DNA of 64,000 nucleotides from Hyphomicrobiales bacterium (GTDB lineage: Bacteria; Pseudomonadota; Alphaproteobacteria; Rhizobiales; Rhizobiaceae). Made by a program: the position numbers and the translations under genes. Within the stretch, counting starts at the first letter, position 1; every line of letters begins with the position of its first letter. Under the pieces are notes generated by a model. That model worked only from the letters and a program-made list of their open reading frames with translations. It was not told the origin of the DNA and did no database searches. This document shows positions 10,620 to 19,868 of the stretch, piece after piece. The stretch lies in contig UCIT01000007.1 of the NCBI GenBank assembly GCA_900472625.1, positions 62,001 through 126,000 of the forward strand, written 5' to 3'.

Positions 10620-11909
10620 ATGACAGAGTTTGACACGCTTCACCGCAACATTCCCGCCAGACGCTTCGACGGGATCGAGCGTCCCTACTCTGCCGAGGAT
10701 GTCAGGCGATTGCGCGGATCCGTCGCGCTTCGCTATTCGCTGGCCGAGATGGGCGCCAACAGGCTGTGGCAGCTGCTGCTCCAGGAGGATTTCGTCAATG
10801 CGCTGGGCGCGCTTTCGGGCAACCAGGCGATGCAGATGGTGCGCGCCGGGCTGAAGGCGATCTATCTCTCCGGATGGCAGGTGGCGGCCGATGCCAATAC
10901 CGCTTCGGCGATGTATCCCGACCAGTCGCTCTACCCTGCCAATGCCGGACCCGAGCTTGCCAAGCGCATAAACCGCACGCTGCAGCGCGCCGACCAGATC
11001 GAGACTTCGGAGGACAAGGGCCTGTCGGTCGATACATGGTTCGCGCCCATCGTCGCCGATGCCGAAGCGGGGTTCGGCGGCCCGCTGAACGCTTTCGAGA
11101 TCATGAAGGCCTATATCGAGGCGGGCGTCGCCGGCGTGCACTTCGAGGATCAGCTGGCGTCGGAGAAGAAGTGCGGCCATCTCGGCGGCAAGGTCCTGAT
11201 CCCGACCGCCGCCCATATCCGCAACCTCCATGCGGCGCGCCTTGCCGCCGACGTCATGGGCGTTTCCACACTCGTCATCGCCCGCACCGACGCGGAGGCC
11301 GCCAAGCTCCTGACCTCCGATATCGACGAGCGCGACCAGCCTTTCGTCGACTACGATGCAGGGCGCACGGTCGAGGGATTCTATCAGGTTCGCAACGGGC
11401 TGGAGCCCTGCATCGCGCGCGCCGTCGCCTATGCGCCGCATTGCGACCTGATCTGGTGCGAGACGTCGAAACCGGATCTGGAGCAGGCGCGCCGCTTTGC
11501 CGAAGGCGTGCACAAGGTGCATCCGGGCAAGCTGCTCGCCTACAACTGCTCGCCGTCGTTCAACTGGAAAAAGAACCTCGACGACGCGACGATCGCCAAG
11601 TTTCAGCGCGAGCTGGGGGCGATGGGTTACAAGTTCCAGTTCATTACGCTCGCCGGCTTCCACCAGCTGAACTTCGGCATGTACGAGCTCTCGCGCGGCT
11701 ACAGGGACCGGCAGATGGCCGCCTATTCGGAGCTGCAGCAGGCGGAGTTCGCCGCAGAAGCAAACGGCTACACGGCGACCAAACACCAGCGAGAGGTCGG
11801 CACCGGTTATTTCGATGCCGTCTCGATGGCGATATCAGGCGGCCGGTCATCGACCACTGCGATGGGCGGATCGACCGAGCACGCACAGTTCAAACCAGCC
11901 GCCGAATAG
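10620..11909 (+). CDS. aceA: Isocitrate lyase
   Basis: A 429-residue isocitrate lyase. It splits isocitrate to glyoxylate and succinate, the first step of the glyoxylate bypass needed on acetate or fatty acids. The catalytic motif KKCGHLGGK has its cysteine at residue 185. Other ICL landmarks are [15 protein letters not shown] and the C-terminal [11 protein letters not shown] chose the ATG at 10620 because AAGGAAG lies a few bases upstream; the frame is open 8 codons further. Malate synthase is not in the window. The gene is divergent from the ScfR-type regulator and followed by a small gene. Confidence 0.96.
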   Translation: MTEFDTLHRNIPARRFDGIERPYSAEDVRRLRGSVALRYSLAEMGANRLWQLLLQEDFVNALGALSGNQAMQMVRAGLKAIYLSGWQVAADANTASAMYPDQSLYPANAGPELAKRINRTLQRADQIETSEDKGLSVDTWFAPIVADAEAGFGGPLNAFEIMKAYIEAGVAGVHFEDQLASEKKCGHLGGKVLIPTAAHIRNLHAARLAADVMGVSTLVIARTDAEAAKLLTSDIDERDQPFVDYDAGRTVEGFYQVRNGLEPCIARAVAYAPHCDLIWCETSKPDLEQARRFAEGVHKVHPGKLLAYNCSPSFNWKKNLDDATIAKFQRELGAMGYKFQFITLAGFHQLNFGMYELSRGYRDRQMAAYSELQQAEFAAEANGYTATKHQREVGTGYFDAVSMAISGGRSSTTAMGGSTEHAQFKPAAE

Positions 11910-11932
11910 CGAACCCGAAGGAGGAGACAGCC

Positions 11933-12181
11933 ATGCCTACGCTTGCACGCGTCAAGGAACGCGCCGAGGAACAATCCAGCAGCATGACGGCCGACCAGCA
12001 GGGCATGATCCGCATGCTGGCCAACGATCTGCACCGGCTCAACCAAACGGTGATGAAGGCGGTCGATGCCGGCGTCTCCGTCGAGATCGTGCGCTCGGCG
12101 CGGCATCACGGCGGTGATGGAAACTGGGGCGACCTGCTGGTTCCCGTCATCGTCGCAGGCCGGGTTTCGCCCAGCCCCTGA
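11933..12181 (+). CDS. Small conserved-looking protein downstream of aceA
   Basis: An 82-residue open frame that starts 23 bases after aceA behind a strong ribosome-binding site (GAAGGAGGAGA). It is rich in charged and polar residues and has no membrane segment or signal peptide. It begins MPTLARVKERAEEQSSSM and has a helical middle (DLHRLNQTVMKAVDAGVSVEIV). It is probably co-transcribed with aceA. I recall small genes in this position in other rhizobia, but I know of no function. Confidence 0.7.
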   Translation: MPTLARVKERAEEQSSSMTADQQGMIRMLANDLHRLNQTVMKAVDAGVSVEIVRSARHHGGDGNWGDLLVPVIVAGRVSPSP

Positions 12182-12202
12182 TCCTGCTTGCGACGCGGCG
12201 CC

Positions 12203-13072
12203 TCAGCTTCGGCTGGGGCGCTTTCCGGCGAAGAGATCGCCGTAGCTTTTCAACAGCCGCGTCATGCGATCCGCGACGGTGCGGATTTCCGTGCGATGCC
12301 GATCCTCGTTGTTCATGACGATCCACTGGCGGTGGCGCAGTTCCGGCACCTCGGCCCCCAGGCGCTGCAGGTCCGGATCGAGATCGCCGACGAAACAGGG
12401 AAGTACCGCCTTGCCGGCGCCGGCGCGCACGAGATCGGGCAGAGAGCGCGGGCGGTTGACGGTGACGACGATCGCGCCCGGCGCGTTCAGGTGCGGCCAT
12501 CGGAGATAGCTGGAGATCGCGTCCGCCTCACTGATGGCAATCCAGCGCTCCTCCTGCTCGTCGGCATTGCGCCTGACATAGACCGCGTAGGCCACCTCCC
12601 CCAGCAGGCGCGCAGCCAGATTGGTTTCCTCGGGCTCGAATGCCCGGATGCCGATGTCGATTTCGCGGTAGTTGAGGTTGGCGCGGGCCTCGCCGACGGT
12701 CAGCGAGATGGCAAAATTGTCGCCAGGCATGCGCAGCGCGCCAAAATTCTCTGCCATCAGCCAGGCGCCCCAGGTGCCGGCGGCAATCCGCACCGTGGCA
12801 GCGGTGCTGCCGGCCCGACGCCAGGCATCGACCTTTCGGGCGGTGGCTTCCATCTCCTTGACGTGATCGAGCAGCGCCTGGCCATCCGGCGTCAACCGAT
12901 AACCGGTCTGGCTGCGGGTAAACAGCGACCGCCCGATCTCCTGCTCGAGATCGAGCATCCGCCGGCCGATCGTTGCCGGGCTCAAACCGCAGGCGGCGCT
13001 GGCTCCGGTCAGGCCGCCGAGCCGCGCAACCTGGAGGAAGAGCTGGTAGGAATCCCATTGCGTATTTTTCAT
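12203..13072 (-). CDS. LysR family transcriptional regulator
   Basis: A 289-residue LysR-type regulator. The N-terminal helix-turn-helix spans residues 8-66 (LFLQVARLGGLTGASAACGLSPATIGRRMLDLE). An effector-binding domain follows, shorter and more divergent than average, of the kind seen in family members with GRRM in the recognition helix. Target and inducer are unknown. It converges with the aceA operon, 21 bases between stops. It is divergent from a small gene at 13164, which is the most natural candidate target. Confidence 0.88.
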   Translation of the reverse strand: MKNTQWDSYQLFLQVARLGGLTGASAACGLSPATIGRRMLDLEQEIGRSLFTRSQTGYRLTPDGQALLDHVKEMEATARKVDAWRRAGSTAATVRIAAGTWGAWLMAENFGALRMPGDNFAISLTVGEARANLNYREIDIGIRAFEPEETNLAARLLGEVAYAVYVRRNADEQEERWIAISEADAISSYLRWPHLNAPGAIVVTVNRPRSLPDLVRAGAGKAVLPCFVGDLDPDLQRLGAEVPELRHRQWIVMNNEDRHRTEIRTVADRMTRLLKSYGDLFAGKRPSRS

Positions 13073-13163
13073 GGGTGAAAAACATAGCGCGATTCTTTGC
13101 GTTTATGAAGCTTATTTTGAAGGATATAAATACGGTGTCTCAATTGCTCAGGAGGACATTGTC

Positions 13164-13457
13164 ATGATCGAGCTGATCGCCTTTGCCTATCTTGCGGAGC
13201 TCAAGCACAACGAGCGAAACCCTCGGTCAGCTGCGAGCGAGGACGCGTTCTACCGCGATTTCAGACCCTCGCCGCTGTGGTTGCTTGCGGAGAGCCTGCG
13301 CTCGCTGCTGCGACACGCCAAAACGGAAAAGGGCCGCGACGTGCGCGACCCTTCGATCTTCAACCGTGTTAAAGGTCAGCTCAGGCAGCGTTGCGCAGCC
13401 GTCCCTGATTTGCGACGGGAGACGCATCGATGCGGAACTGCTGGATCAGCGTCATGA
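13164..13457 (+). CDS. Small protein of unknown function divergent from the LysR regulator
   Basis: A 97-residue open frame starting [19 protein letters not shown], with an excellent ribosome-binding site (AGGAGGACATTGTC before ATG). The N-terminal 60 residues look protein-like, with a helical hydrophobic start, a [18 protein letters not shown] segment and a basic stretch. The last 25 residues are arginine- and cysteine-rich and run antisense across the end of the chemoreceptor gene. The true ancestral stop may therefore have been lost. No function is recognised. Confidence 0.55.
   Translation: MIELIAFAYLAELKHNERNPRSAASEDAFYRDFRPSPLWLLAESLRSLLRHAKTEKGRDVRDPSIFNRVKGQLRQRCAAVPDLRRETHRCGTAGSAS
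13329..13353 (-). terminator. Probable terminator of the frameshifted chemoreceptor gene
   Basis: An imperfect 10-bp stem (AAGGGCCGCG with CGCGACCCTT, one mismatch) and a 5-base loop lie 28 bases after the chemoreceptor stop. On the minus strand it is followed by TTTTCCGTTTT. It lies inside the small plus-strand frame at 13164. Confidence 0.6.
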
Positions 13458-15227
13458 GCGCATCGGCTTCGCTGGCGAGCTGACGGCTCTGCTCGGTGGT
13501 CTCCTCGACCATCGCGGCGTTCTTCTGGGTCATCTGGTCCATGGCGTTGACGGAACCGTTCACCTCCTGGAGTGCTGCCGACTGATCGGCGCTGGCGGTG
13601 GCGATGGTCTGTACGTGCTTGCTGATGGCGATGATCTCGTTGCTGATCGAGGCAAGCACCGATCCGGTCTTCTGGACGAGACCGGAACCGGCGGCGACTT
13701 CCCTGGTGGACTTCTCGATCAACCCCTTGATCTCGCGTGCGGCGTCGGCCGAACGCTGGGCCAGTTCGCGGACTTCCATGGCGACAACCGCAAAGCCCTT
13801 GCCGGCCTCGCCAGCGCGCGCGGCCTCGATGCCGGCGTTGAGCGCGAGGAGATTGGTCTGGAAGGCGATATCGTCGATAACTTCGATGATCTGTTCGATC
13901 TGCTTGGAGGCCTCCTCGATCCGGTCCATGGCGGCGACGGTGTCGCCGACCACGACGCCGGAGCTGTCGGCTGTCTTCTTGGTGACGATGACGGCGCTGT
14001 TGGCCTCGCGTGCGCGCTCGGCGGAGGAGCGCACGGTGACGGTAATCTCCTCGACGGCAGCGGCCGTTTCCTCGAGGCTTGCGGCCTGCTGTTCGGTACG
14101 CTTGGACAGTTCGCCGGCAGATGCAAGCATCGAGCCGGAATTGTGGTGGATCGCGGCGGCATTGTCGCGGATGCGCGACAGCGTGTCCTGCAGGCGTTCC
14201 AGCGAGGCATTGAAATCGACGCGCAACTGCTCGAGCCGGCCGACGAACGGCGTGTCGATCATCTGCGAGACATCGCCCTGCGACAGACGGCCGAGGCCGG
14301 CGGCAAGCTGGTTGACGGCGAAATCGATCTGGCCGTCGAGCGTGCGCTTGTCGGCGTCGTTGCGGCTGCGTTCGGCGTCGCTCAACGCGCGCTGTTCGGC
14401 GGCCTGGGTCTCGAGGCTGAGGCGTGCGCGGGCGCCGTCCTGGAACAGGGCCAAGGCGCGGCCGATGGCGCCGAACTCATTCTGCTTGTCGACGCAGGGA
14501 ACCGGTGCGTCGAGATTACCCGAAGAGATGATGTTGATGGCTGAGGTCAGCGCTTCCAGCGGACGTACCGTGGCGCGGATGGCGAAGTAGGCGATGACGG
14601 CAACAATCATCAGGACGGCGAGGCCGGCGCCGACGACCAGTGTCAACAGTTGCTGCAGGCTGCTGTAGTAGACCTCCATCGGGATGCCGATGAACATGAC
14701 GCCAACTATCGATCCAGCGGCGCTTTTGATCGGGAAATAGCCGGTCATGAACTTCTTGCCGAACAGGTCGGCCGGACCGTAATAGGCAATGCCCTTCGAC
14801 AATGCCGCCTGTGCCGGATGATCGGCGGCGAGCTTGGTGCCGACGGCGCGCTCGCCATTTTCCTTCTTCACATTGGTCGAGACGCGGACATAGTCGGTGC
14901 CCTGGCGCTCGAACACCGTTGCGTAACCGGCAATGGAGGCGGCGGTGCGATCGACGAGCGCGTGATCGCCAAGGGCCGGCAACTTGTCTTCCGTGATCAA
15001 ATCAGCTGGTTGTCGCGAACATCAATCTTCGCCGTCTGATCACCGGCGGCATAGAGCACCGCCATGGCTCGGCTGGCGTCCCTGGCGTCGGTAACGGCGC
15101 TGGTCATCACATACGCGCTCAGATTGTAATAAGTGACAGAAACAATCGCAGCCGTACTGAAGACCAACAGTGCAAGCGTAATCGCGACGATCTGTCGAAC
15201 AATAGAAGCTGAGAAGAAACGAAGCAT
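13381..15227 (-). pseudogene. Methyl-accepting chemotaxis protein split by a frameshift
   Basis: Two frames together make one chemoreceptor. The first (15227 down to 14997, ATG with AGGGG upstream) encodes a membrane anchor (IVRQIVAITLALLVFSTAAIV) and the start of a Cache-like sensor, then hits TGA. The second, one base out of register, continues directly ([18 protein letters not shown]) through the rest of the sensor, a second membrane span, HAMP and the signalling domain ([16 protein letters not shown] tip). Restoring one base near 15000 gives an uninterrupted protein of about 616 residues. It is a real mutation, a sequencing error or, less likely, recoding. No CheR-tethering pentapeptide is visible at the C-terminus. 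Confidence 0.85.
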
Positions 15228-15367
15228 AAGCGGACCCCTGAGAAACAATCAGGGCAAAATAGGCAAAATGTTTTAAGAAAAATTCTATCAAAATTGACAG
15301 AAATCAGTTCGGAGCAGGTGAGAACGCACGGGTGATTTCCTGCATATAGCCTGATGCCAGAAACGCC

Positions 15368-15390
15368 GATGGCTCCCGGTGGGAGCCATC
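15368..15390 (-). terminator. Hairpin after the large chemoreceptor gene
   Basis: A perfect 10-bp stem (GATGGCTCCC with GGGAGCCATC) and a 3-base loop lie between the two chemoreceptor genes, 24 bases after the stop of the upstream one. The U-tract on the minus strand is short (GGCGTTTCTGG), so termination may be partial. Confidence 0.6.
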
Positions 15391-15413
15391 GTTCGCTTTT
15401 CGTATGACATTGG

Positions 15414-17942
15414 TCAGGCGGCGCGGTGAAGCCGGCCCTGCGTATCGCTCTCGATCTTGAACTGACGGATCAGCGCCAAAAGAGCATCTGCTTCGGTGGC
15501 GAGTTCGCGGCTGGCCGCCGTCGTCTCCTCGACCATGGCAGCGTTTTGCTGTGTCATCTGGTCCATCTGGTTGACGGTCGCGTTGACCTCCTGCAGCGCA
15601 CTCGACTGGTCGTGGCTGGCGCGCGCGATGACTTCGACATGCTCGCTGATGGCAACGATCTGGGTGCTGATCTTGGCAAGGACCGAACCCGTCTGCTGCA
15701 CGAACGAGGAACCGGAACTTACCTCCGTGGTCGACTTGTTGATCAGGCCCTTGATCTCCTGTGCGGCGGCGGCGGAGCGCTGTGCCAGTTCGCGGACTTC
15801 CATGGCAACGACCGCGAAGCCCTTGCCGGCTTCTCCCGCACGCGCCGCCTCGATGCCGGCGTTGAGCGCAAGGAGGTTGGTCTGGAAGGCGATTTCGTCG
15901 ATGACGCCGATGATCTGCTCGATCTGGCGCGAGGCGTCTTCGATGCGCGTCATCGCGTCGATCGCATTGTTGACGACGGTGGCGGAATCGTCGGCGCTGC
16001 GCTTGGCCTGGCGAACGACCTGATCGGCCTCCCTGGCGCGCTCGGCGGACGAGCGAACCGTGACGGTGATCTGGTCCACGGCGGCGGCGGTCTCCTCCAG
16101 CGAGGCGGCCTGATGCTCGGTGCGCTTGGCGAGATCCTCAGCCGACTGGGCCATCTGGTTGCCGTTGCCCTGGATCATCTCGACGTTGTCGCGGATCTGG
16201 CTCATGGTTGCCTGCAGGTTCACCATCGAACCGTTGAAGTCCTGGCGCAGCTGCTCGAGGCGACCGATGAACGGGGTGTCGATCGTCGTCGATATATCGC
16301 CGCGCGACATGCGCTCGAGGCCGGATGCAAGCGAATTGACTGCGAACTCGATCTGGCGATCCATCTCACGCTTTTCGGCGTCGTTGCGCTGGCGCTCGTG
16401 TTCGGCGGCGGCACGCTCCTCGTCGCTCTGCTCCTCGATGCGGATCTTGGAGATGGCGTTCTCCTTGAAGATGCCGAGTGCGCGGGCCATGTCGCCGATT
16501 TCGTCATAACGCTGCTCGCCAGAGATGCTGGTGTCGAGCGCGCCATCGGCAATCCGGCGCATGGCTGCGGTGATCTGGCCGATCGGGCGCTGCAGTGTCA
16601 GCACCAGCGCGATGCCGCCGACGACGGAGAGCAGGATGCCGAAACCAGTCGTGAAGACGGAGATGCCGTTGGCCTGGGTGCGCTCGACGCCGGCCGTCTG
16701 CTTCTGCAGTTCGGCGAAGGCGGTGAGCTGGCCCCAGACGGCGTTGAGCTGCTGGCGGGCTTCGGCATAGTCGGTCACGCGCTGTTCGATCGTCGCGACG
16801 AGGCTCTGGGCGTCCTTGTCCATCGAGGCCAGCGCCGGCGCCATGGCGGCGACGATGTCTTCGGCGAAGTTCATGCCCTTGGCGCTGGCGAGCAGCGTGT
16901 TCAGGTTGGTGCCGAGCGTGGCGATTTCCTGGTGCAGGCGGACGCGGTTGTCCTTTTCCGGCTTGGCGGCGAACTCGCCGAGAACGAGCTGCAGCGAATA
17001 GATGGCGCTTTCTAGCCGGCGGGTATCTTCCAGAACGGAGTTGGTCTGTGCGATCCGGCTGTCGAGCTCGACGAAGGTGGTCGTCGCCGAGCGCATCATC
17101 TGGGTGGCCGTCAGCTGGGTGTAGGTCGACATCTGGCGGAAGCGGGAAACCAGGCGGCCGAGATTGGCGATCGCCTCGTCGGTGCCGGCGTCAGGTGCGC
17201 TGGCCTGCGTCTTCAGGTCGCCGATCGTCTGGCCCAGCGACTGCATCATGCTTTTCTGGTTCTGCGGAACGGAGATCTCGATCAGGCGCTGCGCCTTGAT
17301 GATGCCCGGCATCGCGTCGGTGACGACCTTGAGCTTATCGGCCGGCGCCTGCGCCTTGCCGAAATCGGCCATCACGGCCGCCAGCGCATCGCCGCCCTTC
17401 AGAAGTCGGTCTGCGGCGCGCAGCATCGCGGTGGCGTTGCCTTCGTCGTTGCGGATGTTTTCCTGCAGCTGTTGGGCGTCATAATTGACGTTGAAGCGGC
17501 TGGAGATCATCACCTTCTGGGCTTCGTCGATCGACTTGCGCAGCGCGACTTCCTGCTCGTGCAGGGTCCACAGCTTGCCGACCGTATCGGAAATTCCCGT
17601 CGTGCCGTCGGTCGCGGATTGCAAGTTGGCGCGACCGGCATTGTCGCCGATCTGCTTCAGCGTGCTGTTCAGCGTGCCCTGCTGGGTGGCGACGTCGGCA
17701 TAGAGCTTGTCGCGCGCTTCCTCGTTGGTGGTGCGCAGGAAATCATCCATCGAGCCGAAGAGATCCTTGAACCCGCTCAGCGACTGAAGCACGCTGTTGG
17801 AGATCTCCATACGGCCCTGCAGCAGACCGGAAGCATAAAGGCCGGTAAAGCCAACCGCGGAAATGCTGAGAACAAAGGGCAAAACAAAGATCAAGACCTT
17901 GGTCTTGATTCTGAAACGGGAAAGAATCCTGTCAATAAACAT
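15414..17942 (-). CDS. Methyl-accepting chemotaxis protein with a very long periplasmic domain (McpZ-like)
   Basis: An 842-residue chemoreceptor when started at the ATG at 17942. The first membrane span is at about residues 15-35 ([23 protein letters not shown]), followed by a helical periplasmic region of about 385 residues. The second span is near 427-450 ([15 protein letters not shown]), followed by HAMP and an MCP signalling domain with the conserved tip [16 protein letters not shown]. The unusually long all-helical sensor and the neighbourhood match what I recall of S. meliloti McpZ. The ligand is unknown. Like the gene before it, it ends without a CheR-binding pentapeptide. Confidence 0.9.
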   Translation of the reverse strand: MFIDRILSRFRIKTKVLIFVLPFVLSISAVGFTGLYASGLLQGRMEISNSVLQSLSGFKDLFGSMDDFLRTTNEEARDKLYADVATQQGTLNSTLKQIGDNAGRANLQSATDGTTGISDTVGKLWTLHEQEVALRKSIDEAQKVMISSRFNVNYDAQQLQENIRNDEGNATAMLRAADRLLKGGDALAAVMADFGKAQAPADKLKVVTDAMPGIIKAQRLIEISVPQNQKSMMQSLGQTIGDLKTQASAPDAGTDEAIANLGRLVSRFRQMSTYTQLTATQMMRSATTTFVELDSRIAQTNSVLEDTRRLESAIYSLQLVLGEFAAKPEKDNRVRLHQEIATLGTNLNTLLASAKGMNFAEDIVAAMAPALASMDKDAQSLVATIEQRVTDYAEARQQLNAVWGQLTAFAELQKQTAGVERTQANGISVFTTGFGILLSVVGGIALVLTLQRPIGQITAAMRRIADGALDTSISGEQRYDEIGDMARALGIFKENAISKIRIEEQSDEERAAAEHERQRNDAEKREMDRQIEFAVNSLASGLERMSRGDISTTIDTPFIGRLEQLRQDFNGSMVNLQATMSQIRDNVEMIQGNGNQMAQSAEDLAKRTEHQAASLEETAAAVDQITVTVRSSAERAREADQVVRQAKRSADDSATVVNNAIDAMTRIEDASRQIEQIIGVIDEIAFQTNLLALNAGIEAARAGEAGKGFAVVAMEVRELAQRSAAAAQEIKGLINKSTTEVSSGSSFVQQTGSVLAKISTQIVAISEHVEVIARASHDQSSALQEVNATVNQMDQMTQQNAAMVEETTAASRELATEADALLALIRQFKIESDTQGRLHRAA

Positions 17943-18242
17943 GGGGGTTCCGGCCTTCCATACACCACTCCTCCCACCGGCGGCGACATCGCGCGTCGGC
18001 TGAGTGCATCGAACATTTTGGAACAATGGGAAATCACGAGCGCATGCCCGGACGGCAATCATTGCCTAGCACCCCGCAAACGCGAGGCGCCCATAAGTCA
18101 TACTAAAGCTTTGCCGAAGATGCGTTAATTTTTGGATAAGCGCATATAGCGCGATCTGGCTGGAAACCCGGTTTTGCGCAGGTTCAGCCTTCAAGCGCCA
18201 TGGGCGCCCGAAGCAGGCTCGTCGAAACGAAGAAGAGAAATG
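17943..18242. other. Gene-free stretch upstream of the large chemoreceptor gene
   Basis: About 300 bases between the chemoreceptor start and a possible 47-residue gene. No convincing coding frame, repeat or RNA was seen. It should hold the chemoreceptor promoter. Frames that extend the chemoreceptor upstream into it lack chemoreceptor-like sequence, which supports the start at 17942. Confidence 0.4.
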
Positions 18243-18386
18243 TCAGAATAGTCGCGGAAGGAGAAGCGCCATAACGGCTGCGGCTGCACTGGCGGCCATC
18301 ACGACATGTCTGATGGCAACAGTCCGGGCATCCGGCTTGGTCTGAGCGATGGCAATGGCGCGGGCGCGTCGTGTGTTCTTGTTCAT
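18243..18386 (-). CDS. Possible 47-residue single-pass membrane protein
   Basis: A short open frame reading MNKNTRRARAIAIAQTKPD, then a C-terminal hydrophobic alanine-rich segment (VVMAAASAAAAVMALLLP-like) that could span the membrane. A purine-rich AGTGAGG lies 9 bases before the ATG. The basic N-terminus and tail anchor look like a real small protein rather than noise, but there is no family I can name. Confidence 0.4.
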   Translation of the reverse strand: MNKNTRRARAIAIAQTKPDARTVAIRHVVMAASAAAAVMALLLPRLF

Positions 18387-18518
18387 CTGCAGAACCTCAC
18401 TTCTCTCTGACACAACAATCCAACAAAAAATTCGGCTGGTAAAGCCTTATTTAGGAAGCCCTTTCGAGCACGTCACCGAGACAGGATGGCGCACCCTGCT
18501 TAAGAACTCTTGAATCCT

Positions 18519-18552
18519 CCAACTGGTTTCATCTCGATGAAAATTCAGTTGG
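18519..18552 (-). terminator. Interrupted palindrome after the HI0933-like gene
   Basis: A two-part inverted repeat: CCAACTG pairs with CAGTTGG and, inside it, TTCATC pairs with GATGAA. It lies 10 bases after the stop of the minus-strand flavoprotein gene. There is no clear U-tract, so it is either a weak terminator or an mRNA 3' end structure. Confidence 0.4.
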
Positions 18553-18561
18553 TTAGGTTGG

Positions 18562-19758
18562 TTAAAGAGATTCGCCGGCGGCAAAACCCGATGCCCAGGC
18601 CCACTGGAAATTATAACCGCCAAGCCAGCCCGTGACATCGACGCACTCGCCGATGAAGTACAGGCCGAGAGCCGACTTCGCCTGCATGCTGCGCGAATCG
18701 AGCGCCGACGTGTCGATGCCGCCGAGCGTGACCTCGGCGGTGCGATAGCCTTCGGAGCCCGACGGCTTGACCTTCCAGTTCTGCGCGGCATCGACCAACC
18801 TGGTCAGCACCTTGTCCGACATGTCGGCCATGTTGCCGGTGACGCCGGCGCGTTCCGTGAGATACTGCGCCAGACGCTTCGGCAGCACCTCGCCCAGGGC
18901 CGTCTGCGCCGACTGCCGGCCGTTGGCCTGCTTGGCGGCTTTCAGGTGGGCCATCAGGTCGATGTCGGGCTCGATGTCGACGGTGATCTCGTCGCCCTCA
19001 CGCCAGAAGGAGGAGATTTGCAGGATGGCCGGGCCGCTGAGGCCGCGGTGGGTGAAGAGCAGCGCTTCACGGAAAGCGGTCTTGCCGTGGCGGAGTTCGG
19101 CCGGTGCAGCGATGCCCGACAGAGGTGCGACGCTTTCGAGCAGCGCCGGGTCGAGCGTCAGCGGCACGAGGCCAGGGCGGGTTTCGACCATGGGCAGGCC
19201 GAACTGTTCGGCAATGCGATAGGCGAAACCGGTGGCACCCATCTTCGGGATCGACTTGCCGCCGGTGGCGATGACAAGCGAGGTGCACTGGTACTCGCCT
19301 TCGGAAGTCGCAACGCGATAGCCGTCGCCGCTCTTCTCAACGCCTGCGATCTCGGTGCGCAGATGCAGCTTTGCGCCCGCCGCTTCCATCTCGTCTAGGA
19401 GCATGCGGATGATGTCCTTGGCGCTGTCGTCGCAAAACAGCTGGCCGAGGGTCTTCTCGTGCCAGGCAATCTTGTGGCGATCGACCATGGCGACGAAGTC
19501 GGCAGGCGTGAAGCGGGCGAGCGCGGACTTCGCGAAATGCGGATTGGCGGAGAGGAAATTCTTCGGCCCGGCATGGATGTTGGTGAAGTTGCAGCGGCCG
19601 CCGCCGGAGATGCGGATCTTGTCGCCGGGGGTCTTGGCATGATCGAGGACGATCACCGAACGACCGCGTTGGCCGGCACGGATCGCGCACATCATGCCGG
19701 CTGCGCCGGCGCCTATGACGATCACATCGCTTTTTCGCTGCACAGCCGTATCCTTCAT
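18562..19758 (-). CDS. HI0933/YhiN-type FAD-dependent oxidoreductase
   Basis: A 398-residue flavoprotein of the HI0933-like family (NAD(P)/FAD-dependent, sometimes named aminoacetone oxidase family). The FAD-binding GxGxxG motif is near residue 15 (VIVIGAGAAGMMCAIRAG). The family signature GDKIRISGGGRCNFTN follows at about residues 45-60. A second dinucleotide motif is at GGKSIPKMGATGF, and the C-terminal GGYNFQWAWASGFAAG is typical. The physiological substrate of this family is not established. It is divergent from the glutamine-synthetase-like gene. Confidence 0.88.
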   Translation of the reverse strand: MKDTAVQRKSDVIVIGAGAAGMMCAIRAGQRGRSVIVLDHAKTPGDKIRISGGGRCNFTNIHAGPKNFLSANPHFAKSALARFTPADFVAMVDRHKIAWHEKTLGQLFCDDSAKDIIRMLLDEMEAAGAKLHLRTEIAGVEKSGDGYRVATSEGEYQCTSLVIATGGKSIPKMGATGFAYRIAEQFGLPMVETRPGLVPLTLDPALLESVAPLSGIAAPAELRHGKTAFREALLFTHRGLSGPAILQISSFWREGDEITVDIEPDIDLMAHLKAAKQANGRQSAQTALGEVLPKRLAQYLTERAGVTGNMADMSDKVLTRLVDAAQNWKVKPSGSEGYRTAEVTLGGIDTSALDSRSMQAKSALGLYFIGECVDVTGWLGGYNFQWAWASGFAAGESL

Positions 19759-19868
19759 CGAAAGGCGCCTTCTTTTTCCATCAATAGGCGAAAGTCAACG
19801 TGCCTCCCCCTCGCCAATTGCCAAACTCCGGCTATTATGGATGCAAGATCAACGTAAGACGGTGTGTC

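Noticed and set aside
14990..15005. Programmed -1 frameshifting in the split chemoreceptor
   Set aside because: There is no X-XXY-YYZ slippery heptamer at the junction and I saw no strong downstream stem or pseudoknot. Chemoreceptors are not known to use recoding. A mutation or sequencing error is simpler.
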